From the NCBI RefSeq assembly GCF_003369915.1, contig NC_046675.1:14756001-14820000 (forward strand): a stretch of DNA of 64,000 bases. The letters run 5' to 3'. Under the pieces are notes generated by a model that was given only the letters and a program-made list of their open reading frames with translations, made no database searches and had not been told where the DNA came from. Shown in pieces: positions 10,765 through 23,610 of this stretch (its first letter is position 1; every line of letters begins with the position of its first letter). A program made the translations under genes and the position numbers. Source of the DNA: Drosophila miranda. Its lineage: Eukaryota > Arthropoda > Insecta > Diptera > Drosophilidae.

Positions 10765-13700
10765 TCGGGTTATCTGATTTCGGAAAGCGAGACGATGACG
10801 TTGGAAATTGTTTCAGCAGCAGCGTCAAGGTGAAATTCATTTATTTCGCTCTCGCTGGGTTAATGGTGCACCAGGGTTCGGGGCGCCTCTGCCCTCTGTC
10901 TGCATCCCTTTCCCCCTCTCCACTGTTTCCTCTTTGAACTGCACTTCATTTGTGTGTGTGTGGCTGTGTGTGTGTGTGTAGTCACTGCGACAGTTTTGGA
11001 GATGGCATTTGTTTGGGGAAGAAGAGCGAGAGAACAAATAGATTTACTGTTGGATCTCCCTGCTCCTCCATTCGCTCCCCGCATTCATCAAGATAAATTT
11101 GTTTCAAAGTGCTAAATTATTAAATGATTGTTGGGCATTCATTATATTATGTGTTTCGCCAAATGAGTCGTCGTCCGTCAGTTCGCGTTCTGTTTTGTGG
11201 GGGTTTGTTTGTTTGGGTTTGCTTTGACGCGTGAGAGAAAAAAATTGTCGACGGATATCGAATCAGTGGGTTCTGAGAACGATGCTCTGGGTGTGTGGGT
11301 GTCTATACCCTGTTTATGCCAAGGGTAGTACGGTTTTTGGGGAGATTTTTGCAATATTTCTGGCTTTTGCGAAATCTTTATAAAAATCGGAATCGCCAAG
11401 AATTAGAATCTCATATAGTTCAGAAGTTCTCTGAAAAGCCCTTTTCTGTACCTAAATACACTCCAATCAAGCTCAACAATCCATCAATATCGGATCACTA
11501 TCAATCTGAAAGAGTATAAAGAACTTCGACTCCCGAAATTAGGCATCCAATTTGTATTTTGTATTGTGGGTGCAGCAACACCTATAATTACTGGTGTTGT
11601 TCTGTAGAATCGTTTAACGACTCGTGATTTGTAGAAAAAAGCATCAGAAATCTATTCTATAGAGCTTGCGCTTGGAGAGAACTGTTTTGTATTACCTTAA
11701 ATATTTGGAAAGAAGGTTGCAATCGTTTCAAAAAGATAAAACATGCAAACAATCGATCAAATTCTTTGGCTTACTTTATTAGTACTAAGTGAAAGCTCTA
11801 TTTGATGGAAGTTCATATAAGAAGAGCGATATACCGACAGAGGGGCGCTGCTGCATGACCCGCGATGCGTTTAACCGAATGGATAGCGATTATACCCTTT
11901 ACGAGAAATATTCAGCGCGCTTCCTGCTCAACCAAAGGTAGCTACAGACATACACACTCAGCAGGGCATCACCTGTATACATACACCTGCCTATGTTTGT
12001 TATATACAACTGATGTGGTAACAATAGACGACGGATAAGATAGCAAAACCTCAACACATATTGGATTCTCACGCACATAAACTAACTAAACGAAAAGTAT
12101 TAGTCAACAGAACTTTGGTAATGCTCTCATAAGAAGTAATACAAATTTATGTACATTAAATGTAGACCTACATATCTCTACTAAACTTGCTCGGAATTCC
12201 CCCCAAACTGATGACTCATGCCGCTCTTTAATCCTTATTCAACCTTAAAGTCAAACGATTTGAGCCACAAACTAAGTCAAATCTTATCAACTAAAGAGGC
12301 TTGCCCTTAAAAGAACTCATTTGTGTCTGTTCCCAATTCGAATGAGTCACATTTTCTTTTAGCCGTTCTAGCCGCTAGCTCAATGCTTGAGGGATTTGGA
12401 AACCTACTCAATTTAATGAAAAATAAATCCGATGCTGATATCGAGAAAATGCTTTCTCATTTATCGAAGCATGGCCCGGCCTGTAATGTATCCATCATAA
12501 TTAGCCCAGTTTTGTCGGCAAGAAATTGGAGCTTAACCCCAACATATGGCTGAAATCGCTTTATAATGTGCCGGAGGAAAATTAACAACAATTACTCAGG
12601 CAATTTAACATATAATCTTGATTATGCAGAGAGCGAAAAAAAAGTAATGACTGAGAGATGCAGAAAGTCGGAGGGAGAGTCGTGTCTATGCAGTTCTTTT
12701 GTATGCAACACTGCAACACAATCACGGCCCCGTTGTCGCCTCTGTCGCTTCGCAATTTGTCTGGGGAGCTCTTGAGGCTCTTCTCCGTGGCCCAGCCATG
12801 AGACGGCGGCATAAATTACAAATTGTGCAAAAAGTGAAGTTGCCTAGGAACAGAAAAAATACGCCAGAAGAACGCAAAGAAGGCAACTTTTGATGGCCGT
12901 TTATGTGGAGAAGAAGAAGTTGCCTGGCAGCATTCTTGCTGATTGCATAGCATGGAAATGCAAGTCTCTGCCACTGCCACCGCCACCGCCACTGCCTCTG
13001 TCCCCCAGTTCCCACTCTTTTTTTTTTTCAAGACAGGCAACCAAGTGTGGCAGAAGTAGCAGCAGGCATAAATGAGTTGATGGCGAAGGAAATGAAATGC
13101 TGGAAGGCGACGACATTGACAATGGACAAGGGCCACAGTCAGAGCCAAAGCAGAAGCAGAAGCAGGAGACGAAGGTGTGGAAAATCAAGACACAGAGAGA
13201 CGCAGACAGAGACCTCTAAATATGGTTGGTGAAAACGAATAGGAAGGTGGCCCAAGACATGTTCAAGACAGGGCCAAGAGCTTATGAAATGTGAACCTTT
13301 TATGGCCCCAGTAAATGATAAACTGTAGCCGAGAATGGAACCGCTACAAAAGAGACAAATGGGAGAAAAACTAACAGGCTTATTGGCCCACAGTGCGTGT
13401 ACGTAATCCGAGCACATGCACTGACACCGACCGCACTCCGACCCGTCCTCTGACCTCTCGAGCCGTCCAGCAATTAGCCAAACGCTAAGCTCAGCAAAGC
13501 AGACGCCTCTCCGTGATTTTCTTGAAGGAAGCATAGACAGTGTTTACTTTTAAGGGTGGAGTGCAGGTATTACAGAAAGAGAGGGGGTATGGTGCAAAGT
13601 GAGGGGCTGATATCATCGTTTAAACTGTTTACCGTCTCGCCCTTTTCCGACCAAACAGTGTTGCGTGCTTGCCATTTATTAGTGGAACTTCCGTGCCAAG

Positions 13701-14767
13701 TGGAAGACTTTTTGGGGTGGTCTTTCACCATTGCCTCCATCTATAACCATTTTTTAAAGGCACTGAACTTTTGATGCAATTCCATAAAGACCAATGCTCT
13801 ACTATCTGAATTCTGAATACGATTTCGATCTCTGACCGATATACAGGAGTAAGTATCGAAGTCGAGTATGTATACTCGTAGATAAAACAAGATTCTTTGT
13901 GGCTTCACAAAGGAAGAAAGTAATGAACCATAAAATCAACCGAAAAGATTGCAAAATTCTTAAAAAGATTTGTTTCAATAAGTATTCTTTCCTTGATTAA
14001 GACGACAGTTTTTAGATCGTTTTTAGGAATCCTATGAGCCAAAGAAATGTCCTTAAATGTGGCTAAGTTTTCGCCTTTTCCTGCTTTTCTTCCCCGAACA
14101 TTTCTGTAAAAGTGAACACCTCCTTTGGCTTCCTTTGCCGTTTATATCCAAATTTATTTGCATCCTTAGCTCTATACCTCAGTTTAGACGGCCAGGCCCA
14201 ACCCGTCAGATTGGCCGAGCGGTCTAAGGCGCCAGATTTAAGCTCTGGTTCTCGAGAGAGAGCGTGGGTTCGAACCCCACATCTGACATGACTTGAAAAT
14301 TTAATATTTTTCGTGTTTTTTGGTTTAATTTTTCTTGGAACGAGATTAAAAAAGGCATAAAATGTTCTGTATTTAATTTTAGGAATTTTAAATAGCAAAA
14401 TGTGCTATATTTTGTGAATAAATGAATCAAATTTAAATAATTTTTACAAAAAACGTCTTGGAATTCTTACTATTCAGTGGGAAACTCTAAATGAATTATT
14501 ATTACTATTTTTGAATTCTATTTCAACTGCTACCAAGAAAAGGTCTAGTAAATAATTGGAAGCCATTTAGCTGAATTTCCACCCTAACGACTTTCATTAA
14601 ATAATTATCTTTTGTAGATAGAGCCCTCTTTGTAGACGACCAAATAAATGGGGTAAATAATAAAAATAACTCAGACAATTGCCACCTCCTTAGCAGAGTC
14701 TTGAGATAAGATTATTATTGGGTTTTAATGAGTGCAACGACAATTAAGCCAAGTTAATTGAACCTAC
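9618..14767 (-). other. jar 5' intron/upstream region (5.1 kb)
   Basis: No protein-coding exon is recognised between the exon at 9423-9617 and the candidate first exon at 14768. Contents are a tRNA-Leu on the opposite strand (14205-14288), (CT)n microsatellites at about 10528-10562 and 10729-10762, a GT-rich run at about 10950-10980, and a possible DINE-like hairpin (TATACCC..AAGGGTA) at about 11306-11331. Confidence 0.5.
14205..14288 (+). tRNA. tRNA-Leu (anticodon TAA), copy 1
   Basis: 84-nt class II tRNA. The acceptor stem GTCAGAT pairs with ATCTGAC and the discriminator base is A. The anticodon stem is CCAGA/TCTGG with loop TTTAAGC (anticodon TAA). A long variable arm (TCTCGAGAGAGAGC) is followed by a T arm GTGGG-TTCGAAC-CCCAC. 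A and B boxes are intact, and a T-run terminator follows at about 14308. It lies inside the jar 5' intron on the opposite strand. Confidence 0.97.
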
Positions 14768-14813
14768 CAGTGCCAGGGTTGTGCAGCTCTTTGTTGCTGC
14801 TGTAGAAATCCAT
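14768..14813 (-). CDS. jar: Candidate alternative first coding exon of jar
   Basis: The ATG at 14813 has a good fly context (CACAAAATGG). It opens a 46-nt exon encoding MDFYSSNKELHNPGT plus one base, followed by a GTAGGTT donor. Joined to the acceptor before 9617, the leftover G completes a Val codon and the frame runs V-R-K-M straight into the accepted jar start, adding 18 residues (1270 in all). The in-frame join over 5.1 kb is the only evidence. It could equally be a 5' UTR exon with a chance frame or belong to another transcript. Confidence 0.5.
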
Positions 14814-16934
14814 TTTGTGGGTTCAACTGCAGTCGCGCCTCTCAATAGGTTAATTGCAGGGCAATGCACTGAGCTCTAAAGACTCTGGAGGACTGAACAC
14901 GAGGGTGTGAAGCTACCCGCAAGAGGGTTGCGTCCCAATGCTTGCGATGGTCTGAATCTTCGCTGTAGATTTTCTTAGTACTCCACCCCGTAGGCCTGAC
15001 AATAACAACGCTTCTGCCAGGGGAATTGATTTTCACTTTTTTTTTTGCCGCTTTTCACTATCGATTAAACACTTTCCATATGCAGCGCGCGACCGGTACG
15101 CTTTGGGTACCTTTGGCCTCACATCTGTTGGATAATTTCCACTGCGATTATCCAAGACACAAAATACGTTTCACTTTTAATTCAATTTTCTATGCACTAA
15201 TCGAATTTCGAATTTTCGCTGGAAAAGCAAGTGTTGCTGCGTTGATGGCTAACTCTGACCTACATTACGGTTTAAATGCACTGAAAGATGGAAAGCAGAT
15301 GAGCCGCGAGGCGAGCAAGCAATATGGAGGTGAAGTCTGGCGCCCGTCTCTGCGTGCACTCGCGTGTATCTAAGAAATCTGTTGCGATGCTGAACTTTTG
15401 ACTTTTGCCCGTAGTTGCAGCTCTCGATGTATCTGTTATTGTGGTTGTAGTCGTTGTCGTTGTCGTTGTCGTTGTCGATGCTGTTGCCGTGCAGTTTTCA
15501 CCCAGTAACCGAGTTCTCCGTTTCGGGGCACCCCGCCCCAGAAAATTATAGCCGAAGCGCAGTGCTGACGATGATGATGATGATTCCCTGGCGATGGCGA
15601 CTCGTGGCACGTGGCGTGGTGACTGCAGTGAACGCGCGACATGCACTGATTCGGCTTGCGGATTCTGGACGGGCGGCAGCGGCAGTCATCGTCATCTCGA
15701 CCTGACTGGCTCTCTAAACGGGGTTGCAGCTTTGTTTACTGCGCCGAATCCGCAATTACCGAGGCATCGCCGCTCTCTATATGGGTTCTAATGTGTGGGT
15801 GCCACAGTAATGCCTCCAGTTGCGTGCCCGGCACACAGACAATGGGCCCTCTTGCCTCGCTCTTGCCACTTGCCACAAGTGTGTGCCACCGAGTCACCAG
15901 CAAGCGCACTCACGCACAGCGAAGCTTCCTTCGCAGGGGATCGCATAACAACTTCCGGGATGGCGCTCCTCTTTCAAAGCTTTTGCTTCACTTCAATTGG
16001 CAAATTGAGTTATTCATACTTTGTCGAAGCAACAGCTGCTTGACATGCATTCAACAAGGGTGGTGGGCCACCCCTGTACAACACTCCACATGGGGCTACT
16101 GCTTTAAGTTCTTTTGGGTGTTTAAAACAAGGTGATTTGAATGAGAACAACATGAGATTAGCGATTACAAGCAGATGCAATTGATAGCGGCATCGTCACG
16201 CAAGCTTTTAAAAGCTTTCATAGGAAAGGGGGTGGGTAGCATCTGCCGAGGCAGTGGGTGATGGGTAGGTGGAGGGGTGAGTCAGAAAGAGAAAGAGCAG
16301 CCTCCCTGAACTGTGACGTACTAACAGACATTTTCGTATGTCCAGGGTTGCGGCCAAGGGGAGGAAATAGCACGCATTGTCTGCCTATCAGCTGTCTGTG
16401 CAGAAACCGTAATCTCTTGATCAACGCCACGGTACGAAAATGGAATATAAAAACGAAAGACAGAAAGAGAGAACATTTGCTATATCTGCCATTTCTTTCT
16501 CTCATGGCAGGCGGCTGTAGTGTATAAATAAATGAATAGCAATGTATGTATGTCTGTTTGTGTGATTGCAAATTTCTGGCATTCAAATTAACATAGAATA
16601 CTTGACAAACGAGGGGTGCCTTGGCTCAAGACCCGCCCAGGACATGACAATTATTTGGTTAATTTTTCTTCTTTCATCCTTTTTTGATCTTTTTCTACCT
16701 TTAGCCTCCACAGCTAACGAAAAAAGGTCTCCAATCAGATAGTAATAACGTATTTAGAATGAATTTTTGCAGCCGAATGTCAAGGAAATGTATTTTGAGC
16801 CTCAATCCAAACAAAAATACAAACAGCACATAACGCACACATGCAGAGCATAAAACACCCCTGAGAGCATAACCAACCCGGGCGTGAACGAAGCCGACGC
16901 TCATACAGCTCGTTTAGACAACGACGCCCGACGA
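14814..16934. other. jar upstream region, no gene seen
   Basis: Probably holds the jar 5' UTR and promoter: a DRE-like AATCGATAGTG on the minus strand near 15060 is a candidate start region. A short GTTGTC repeat lies at about 15434-15480. Open frames here have no family match and no clear splice structure. Confidence 0.4.
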
Positions 16935-17018
16935 GTCAGGTTGGCCGAGCGGTCTAAGGCGCCAGATTTAAGCTCTGGTTCTCGAGAGAGAGCGTGGGTT
17001 CGAACCCCACACCTGACA
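16935..17018 (+). tRNA. tRNA-Leu (anticodon TAA), copy 2
   Basis: Identical to the copy at 14205 except for the sixth acceptor base pair, which is G-C here and A-T there. Both strands of the stem have changed together. The anticodon TAA, variable arm and A/B boxes are unchanged, and a T-rich terminator follows (from about 17030). It lies upstream of jar on the opposite strand. Confidence 0.97.
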
Positions 17019-20000
17019 AGTGGTGGATACTTTTTATCTTTTTTTTGTCATATCCTTAAAGAGGGAAGTATCGCCGACTATAAATTCATATTTTACAGTC
17101 TATCCATTAAAATGATTCCTCAGTTTTAAAGCTTTCTGGTTGTAACTTTGTTTTAGATAGTTTTAGTTTTGGCAATATATTAGTTGATCCTTGCCATAGG
17201 ACCATTCGATTCTTGCTTATAAAGAAAGTCAAATCAGGAAAATATCATATGATGTCGTATCAAAGATTTCCGTTGTGACTAAAATTGCAACTGCACCCAA
17301 AAAGGGTAGGAAAATATACATAAATATCTACATACATATATGGAAATATATGTACATACATATTTATGTACGTATATCTTTGTAATGAAAAACTGTTCTA
17401 CCGTTGCGAGTAACCGAGGTTCACCTTCCGGTCGGTCGGTCGGTCGGTCGTCTGGACAAAAGCCCCTCGAGCCCCAAGCGATAACCAAACACACAATCCG
17501 GGGGCCGACAGGTGCCGTTGTGGTGTGTTTTTTCTGAATAATTAATAATCATGTTGTTCGTTATGGGCCTATTGTTTTGGGCCACAGCTTTGTTATGCAT
17601 TCTGTTGCATTGCGCAACAGAAAATGAAAAACAGTTAAAGAAATGCACACAACGGTTAAGGGCAGCGGCCAGCACGGGGGCCTTACCTTTTGGGCTTAAA
17701 AAATGGAGGGAAAACGTTGGAAGTATTGAATCAATCACACACAATCGATTCGTTTGCGGTTCGAATAATTCAGTAGAGATGATCTCTTAAATTACTATAT
17801 AGGGGCCTTTTCAAAATCAAATGAATTCATTTTAAAATTCAATATGAAATAATTGGTGTTGAATAATGGGTGTGTGGGCTTTTATTGGGTATTCGAAATT
17901 TGATTTTCTTTAGCCCATATTTGGTTATTCAACCCCACTGTTTTCCCACTGTCTTTCTCGCACTTTGACCCATTTCTTGGGCCTTTGGGTCGCACATATT
18001 TTTGCCACTTCCCTGTAAACAAAACAGGGCCAAAACAAAGAGAAGGAAACGAAGACACCGAAACAATTGCCATCATTTCATAACCAAGTCAAGTCGTCGC
18101 CCCGTACGAGTATGCCATTCTACCAACTGTAAAAAAATGGAAGAAAAAAAACACAATTTGAATTGCTCGGAATATGAAACACAGCCCCAAAACCGAAACC
18201 ATAAGACGAAGCAGTATCTCGGTAATAAAACCATGAAAATTGTGTAATAATTGCGACACTTTTCGTGGGTTACAAGCCATGAAGAAGCCCAGCGATGAAG
18301 CGATGGGAAAGAAGTCCACCAGCGAACCGTTAGCAAAGAAATGTTTCTTGGCATTTCATTGGAATTTGATTAACATTGTTATTGTTATGGACAAAAGGCG
18401 CTTGAAATTGTTTGGATCGTGCCAAAAAGAGAGCGCGACAAATGCCTCATCTCTGGGTATCGTATCTGAAACCAGTTACGTTTTTCTGTCGATTCTGCAG
18501 TTCTTTGACCATATGCGAGTACGAGTACTTATTCGCGGAGAGCGTTTCAATATCAAGTTCAACCAGTAGTCGGAGGAGCAGCAGGCAGGGAGCAGGCAGC
18601 AGGGACGCGGCACTAACGGTGCGACAGGTTCAGATTCGTTTCGTTCGCGGTTGTGCAGCGCGCGGGGGCCCACAAGCCACCACGCCACATCGCACATTCG
18701 GATTCGATTCGGATGTTGCATGGATTTACAAGGCTGTGGCAGAAGAGCAGGCAGAGCAGCCAACCAGGCAACCAGTTCTACTTGTTTTGGTAGCAGATTT
18801 TGCAGCTGCCATTGGCCATCAAATGGGAGCACACAATGATGAGTCATTTTTGGTACAACTAGCCCGGCCCTCGAGGAAGACCAGAGCCATAGAGGAAACG
18901 GTCGAAAAGGCAATTACACGTGCAACAATAGAAGCTGCAGCAGCTGTAAAATTTATGGCCCAAACGTCACAGGAACATGGTTTTCAGTTCAGTTCAGTTC
19001 GGAGAGATAGAGAGGGCCGTAGAGAGCAGGGGGCCAGAGTTCACTGTACCGTAAAGCGTTGGCAAAGCAAAACGCTGAGCATGCGCAAAAGTCACATGCC
19101 GAAACAAGTTTTTGTCGGAGCGTTTTGTTGTTTCAATCTTTTTGGCTTATTTCGGTTTTTGTTTAGTTACTTTTCGTTTTCAGTTTTCATACTGTAATGC
19201 CCCAGAAATGCATAGTTAACTTACATACATATACACAATGCAACATCAGATCCGATCCCCCGATCGCCGCAGAGTTCAACGACTCCCCACGAATCGAATA
19301 AAGAGCGTGGAGCAAAGAGGGAAGAAATAAGAGGTAAATACCAAAGATTTTCGATAGTTAAACGTCGCGCAAGTGGAACCAATTAATGCAGCAGACAGCT
19401 AAGCAAAAACTCAACCAAAACCAAAAGAAAACTGAAAAAAGCAGGAAAGCTACAAAAATCACAATGGAAAAACGGTGCAATTAACGCTCGGGAATTTCCT
19501 AAGGTTCCGGCATCTCTCGTCTCGTCTACACTTACAGGAGAAATGTGCATCTCAAATTGGAGGAGAGACGTCTACTGCCTTTTGTTCTAAGGGTTAGAAT
19601 ACCAGAATCACTTTGTTCCATTCACTAATGGGAAATTCGAACAATTTGAATAGAGTATTGTCATTTGTATCGGCTGATTCCGTTTCCTGTCCGTCAACCG
19701 GCAATCAACCACGAGTATTATATGACTTTATAGCCTCACTCTTGCTTTCAGTTGATTAATGATTTTGAATTTTAAAGTGTTTTGATAATTAATTTAAATC
19801 TAAACATAAACCCAAAATAGAAATGCTGATGATGGGAAAAAGGTGTTGATTCGACTTTCTTTGTTTAGCAATACAACGAATATGGTTTCCTTTTCTGCTC
19901 AATAAATATCCATACACTCTACCATTACATGAGTACTCAGAACGTTGACAACGAAATAAGTATACTCCTCGCCGTCCAGTAATTTTGTTGTTGCAGGCCC

Positions 20001-21720
20001 CGACAAACAAATAATTGTACTGGGAAGAAAGATAAGATTAAATATCAAATGGGGAAAACGATAACACACTCCCCGAATAAACAGCGACTGACAAAAGAGA
20101 GAGCAGAGTCAGTTTTTTGGTGCTAAAGACAAAAGCCCCCAAAGCGTTGACCCAAAATAAACAGCACGAAGGGCAACCATAATATATACAATATTTTCCC
20201 ATAGTCTTTCCCCCCATATGGGCTGATGCATACACATGTCCCCCAAGTGCACTGTAACGACTTGCAGCCGTTAAAACATATGGAAAATCTCTGAACATGT
20301 GCTTGAGGAAATGAGTTATGATGCTCCCGTCACACAAATCCATCAACGTCTGGGAGAATGGCAGTGGTAATGGACATAGGACTGTTCAGTCTTTGGAAGA
20401 TCTTTGCTCAAGGGCACAGTCTTCTTAACGGATAAAGTTTGCTTTAAATTGCTGAAGTGATGGGAATGGAATATGTATATGGGAACTAGAAAATATCTTA
20501 AGCTAAGGGTATCCTCCCAAGAGATCTTACACTCCCATACCACTAGGACACGTTCGTCGAATAACATTGATTCGCCATTATACATGACTCCGCAACGCGT
20601 GATTCTGGTATTTTAACTATGTAAGATCCATTATTCCAAGTTCCCTTAAAACCAAAGCCAGTGTTTCCATATTTTTTACTCCACCTTAGGCCCAATTCTA
20701 GACCCTTCTGCGGTGACGCAATGCTTTGGTTTGAATCACCGTTGCAGTTCGTAATCTAAGGCTTATCGTGACATGTAACTCCAACAGGAAACTGAACTGT
20801 TAGCCCACCCATTTGATGGAAATTTGATGGAAGCACGTGTTGCTTTTGCACAATAAACAGAAGAAACATAAAGAATTAATCAGCGAAACCGAGCTGGAGT
20901 AAAATACATCTTAAATTATGCTAATCGTCAATCAAAACAAAGGCTGCAATTAAACCACACACACTCGATGTCTCCGACTCCGACTTCCACTCTGACTTTC
21001 ACCCAACAAGCGGCAGCGCAACAATCGTCAGTCGTATGTTCAGTGTTTCACTTTTGGCATTATATGCAAATGGATCTAATGGCGCAGTCTCGAGCATTTC
21101 TTTTTTTTCAGATCTCTCGCTGAGTGCGTAGAGCGGAGTGGCCTCCTCTTCAAAGTGGGCTTACACATTTCGCGAAGGGATCTCTTCGACCAACTCTTTT
21201 GTTTCGGGGGCTGTTCGGAGGGAGCAAGCAGCTGTCCGCCGGTGACACAATGGACAACAGGAGAGGGGAGGTGATCGGAGGATCGTGATCAGAGGTTCCT
21301 GTCAGCTGTATGGTGCGGTGTGGCGCGCGCGTGTTGAGTCTTGTTTCGGCAACGAGGGCGGGTGGTCGGAACCGAGGGGAGGGGGCAGAGGTTTGGTCAG
21401 GGGTTTGAGTGACAGTAACAATAGCGACAACAACAAAGTAAATGCATCCTTTGCGCTGGTATATAGAGAGGGAACAGATACACACAAGTCGGTACTTGAA
21501 TGCCCTGCAAAATAGCCAAAGAATACAGAATAAGGTATCGATTGGGTGTCAATCAGAGTTATCTGAATATTATCTTTAAGTTTTTAAGACGTTTTCCTCG
21601 AAAAAAAAAGTTCTGACAGGTTTCATTATTTGAAAAAATTGGGTATGGTAGATACTTGTTCCGTGTTCTCCCTTAACCCTTGATTAGAGTCTTAGCAATA
21701 GTTATACCTTCCCTTTAATG
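17019..21720. other. Gene-poor spacer
   Basis: No gene that I can support. A (GGTC)5 run lies at about 17430-17451. A 261-codon open frame at 18412-19197 is compositionally odd and is rejected below. The rest is A/T-rich sequence with scattered short open frames. Confidence 0.4.
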
Positions 21721-21780
21721 TGTTATACCCCGTCGGGTAGAAAGGGTATTGTCGAACTCGTTTAATTGGCTTTAAAATGC
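21721..21780. repeat. DINE-like hairpin fragment
   Basis: TATACCCCGTCGGGTAGAAA then GGGTATT. This is the degenerate imperfect hairpin and flank seen at ends of abundant short Drosophila repeats (DINE/INE-1-like Helitron remnants). Assigned by resemblance only. Confidence 0.35.
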
Positions 21781-22879
21781 TCAGAATCGGATGGGCACGT
21801 TTCGCATATGAACGGAGTGGACATGGACACGCATGCGCCGCAGCCTGAAGGAGCGACGACGCCGCCATGACGCCTTCTCGATGATTTCCAAGGAACATAA
21901 ATAAACGAAATGTGTCTCGGATGGAATGGTGTGGTGATGGTAGGACTTCCTATGCTTGGTGCTTGGGGAGAATGACACTTGTGTCGTCTCCTCTGCTCCG
22001 CTGGAAGACACAAATCTATCTTGGGGTATGCTTTAAAGACAAACAAACGTTGACATGCCCTCGACTCTTTCTATAAATAGAACCATTTCACTGTGTGTGT
22101 GTCTGTGTGTCTGTGGGGGTGCGGGACAGCTGAGGGAAATGGTGGTGGATTGCTTTGAGGGGGTGACAGAGAGGGAGAGAGGTTGCGACTGCGCCCCTCT
22201 TCGCTCGTGCAATTGGATTCATGGTCACGTTCACGGAACCCGTGCGACTTCCGTCTTCGCTTATCGATTGCCTGCACCCTAGTTATAGGAAAGTAAACCC
22301 ATTTTATGGACAACAAACAAATCGGCTATAAATGCAAGCCGACTGTAGGCAAACATGAAGAGGGGCACAGGTGTTGGGTACGATACTCACATTTGATTTC
22401 TTCCAGAGGCTGGAACGGGTAACTAAGAACCTTAGTCGGAGACGCCGCCGCACGCACACATTTAGAACCGACGAAAGGGCGGAAGAGGAACAAATTTCTT
22501 TAATCTCTTCTATAAATTTAGGTCCATGAAACAACAAAATCGCAGTTTTAAAATTTTGAATTTCAAAACAACGTTTTTCTAAAAACGTTTTTATGTACAA
22601 ATTTTGAAGTATTTAAACTGAAAAGGTTGTTGTTTTTTTTGTTCACTGTTTTGGATTTGGCAACGATTGTCCGTCCGAACGTAAGCGGCCCGCGGAACTA
22701 GCAACAAATAAACGACGATGTTAGACTCCACCCGCGCAGTTTTAAAAGTTGATGGATTAATATTTTTTTATTTATATAAATATTTCGCGGAATATATCAG
22801 CCGACTTTTTTGAACTCAGAAACAAACTCGGACACTACTTCTCTGGTCCGCGGTTCAATTTGGAGTAGAGGTGGAGAAC

Positions 22880-22938
22880 TATCGATGCCACTATCGACAC
22901 TATCGATGGTAGGGCACTATCGCGCTACTAAACTATCG
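22880..22938 (+). promoter_or_regulatory. Cluster of five TATCG (CGATA) motifs
   Basis: TATCG occurs at 22880, 22892, 22901, 22918 and 22934, three of them as TATCGATG. CGATA clusters are the known binding pattern of the boundary protein BEAF-32 and overlap the DRE element TATCGATA. The cluster lies immediately left of the repeat at 22968. Activity is inferred. Confidence 0.5.
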
Positions 22939-22967
22939 ATGGTTCAGAATAACCGTGGAAGCGTCTT

Positions 22968-23430
22968 AGCCCACTAAAGCCCCCTCTATTTAAATAGTTC
23001 AACTACTTGAGGTAAATGGCGGAAAATATTACTGATTGTAAATTCTTCTTGAGGATTCATGCCAGCTCTACGATGAACTTAAAAAAAACCACGATATTTT
23101 TTTAGCTGAACTGCGCTAAAATGATTCAATTTTCATCATTTTCAGTGGAAAATTGAAATACCCCCTTGGCTTATAATAGGTTTATCGTTCTCCGTCAAGG
23201 ATTGGAAACCATATTCCTCGATTTTGATATTCTGCTGAATATTACTGGCTAGATAGAACATTTAGCCATGCCCACATAATTAAATCCGATTAATTAAACT
23301 ATTCCTAACTTGACTGGTTTATTTTAAATACTTGCTTTTATTGCATTTTGCGTAAAAAGAGGTTTTAGCGAAATAAGTCAAACAAAAAACAAGTAGCGAA
23401 ATAGGTCAATCAAAACAAACGAAAAAGGAA
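22968..23430 (+). repeat. Promoter-associated repeat family, copy 2a
   Basis: Starts at AGCCCACTAAAGCCCCCT and continues through GGTAAATGGCGGAAAATATT, CCACGATAT, GAAATACCCCCTTG, TCGTTCTCCGTCAAGGA, GATATTCTGCTGAATATTAC and CTTGACTGGTTTATT. Nearly every block recurs in the same order on the opposite strand at 46180-46533. No motif 1/6 promoter portion is evident in this copy. Confidence 0.8.
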
Positions 23431-23610
23431 ATTGCTCAATTTTGATATTCCATTGAATAGTGCTGACTAACTAAATCTCTCAGCAATGCCCACATAGTTT
23501 TATACTATTGATGAATGAATTTTCTACAAGATTGGATAGTTTTTAATCCTTGCTTTTATTGTATTTATTGTAAAAAAAAGGTTTAAGCGAAAAAGTTCAA
23601 CAAAAAAAGA
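23431..23610 (+). repeat. Promoter-associated repeat family, copy 2b (partial, tandem)
   Basis: Repeats the right part of copy 2a: GATATTCCATTGAATAGTGC, TCTCAGCAATGCCCACATAG, CTTGCTTTTATTG and a GGTTTAAGCGAAAAAGTT tail, in direct orientation about 215 bp downstream. Confidence 0.7.

Noticed and set aside
14063-14430. Minus-strand frames with a GFEPTLSLEN-type sequence
   Set aside because: This is the translation of the reverse complement of a tRNA gene, a familiar artefact.
18412-19197. 261-codon open frame on the plus strand in the gene-poor region
   Set aside because: Composition is uneven (Arg/Ser-rich, then Ala-rich, then Phe-rich), there is no signal or domain, no recognisable homologue and no promoter placed for its ATG. 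A chance open frame is likelier.
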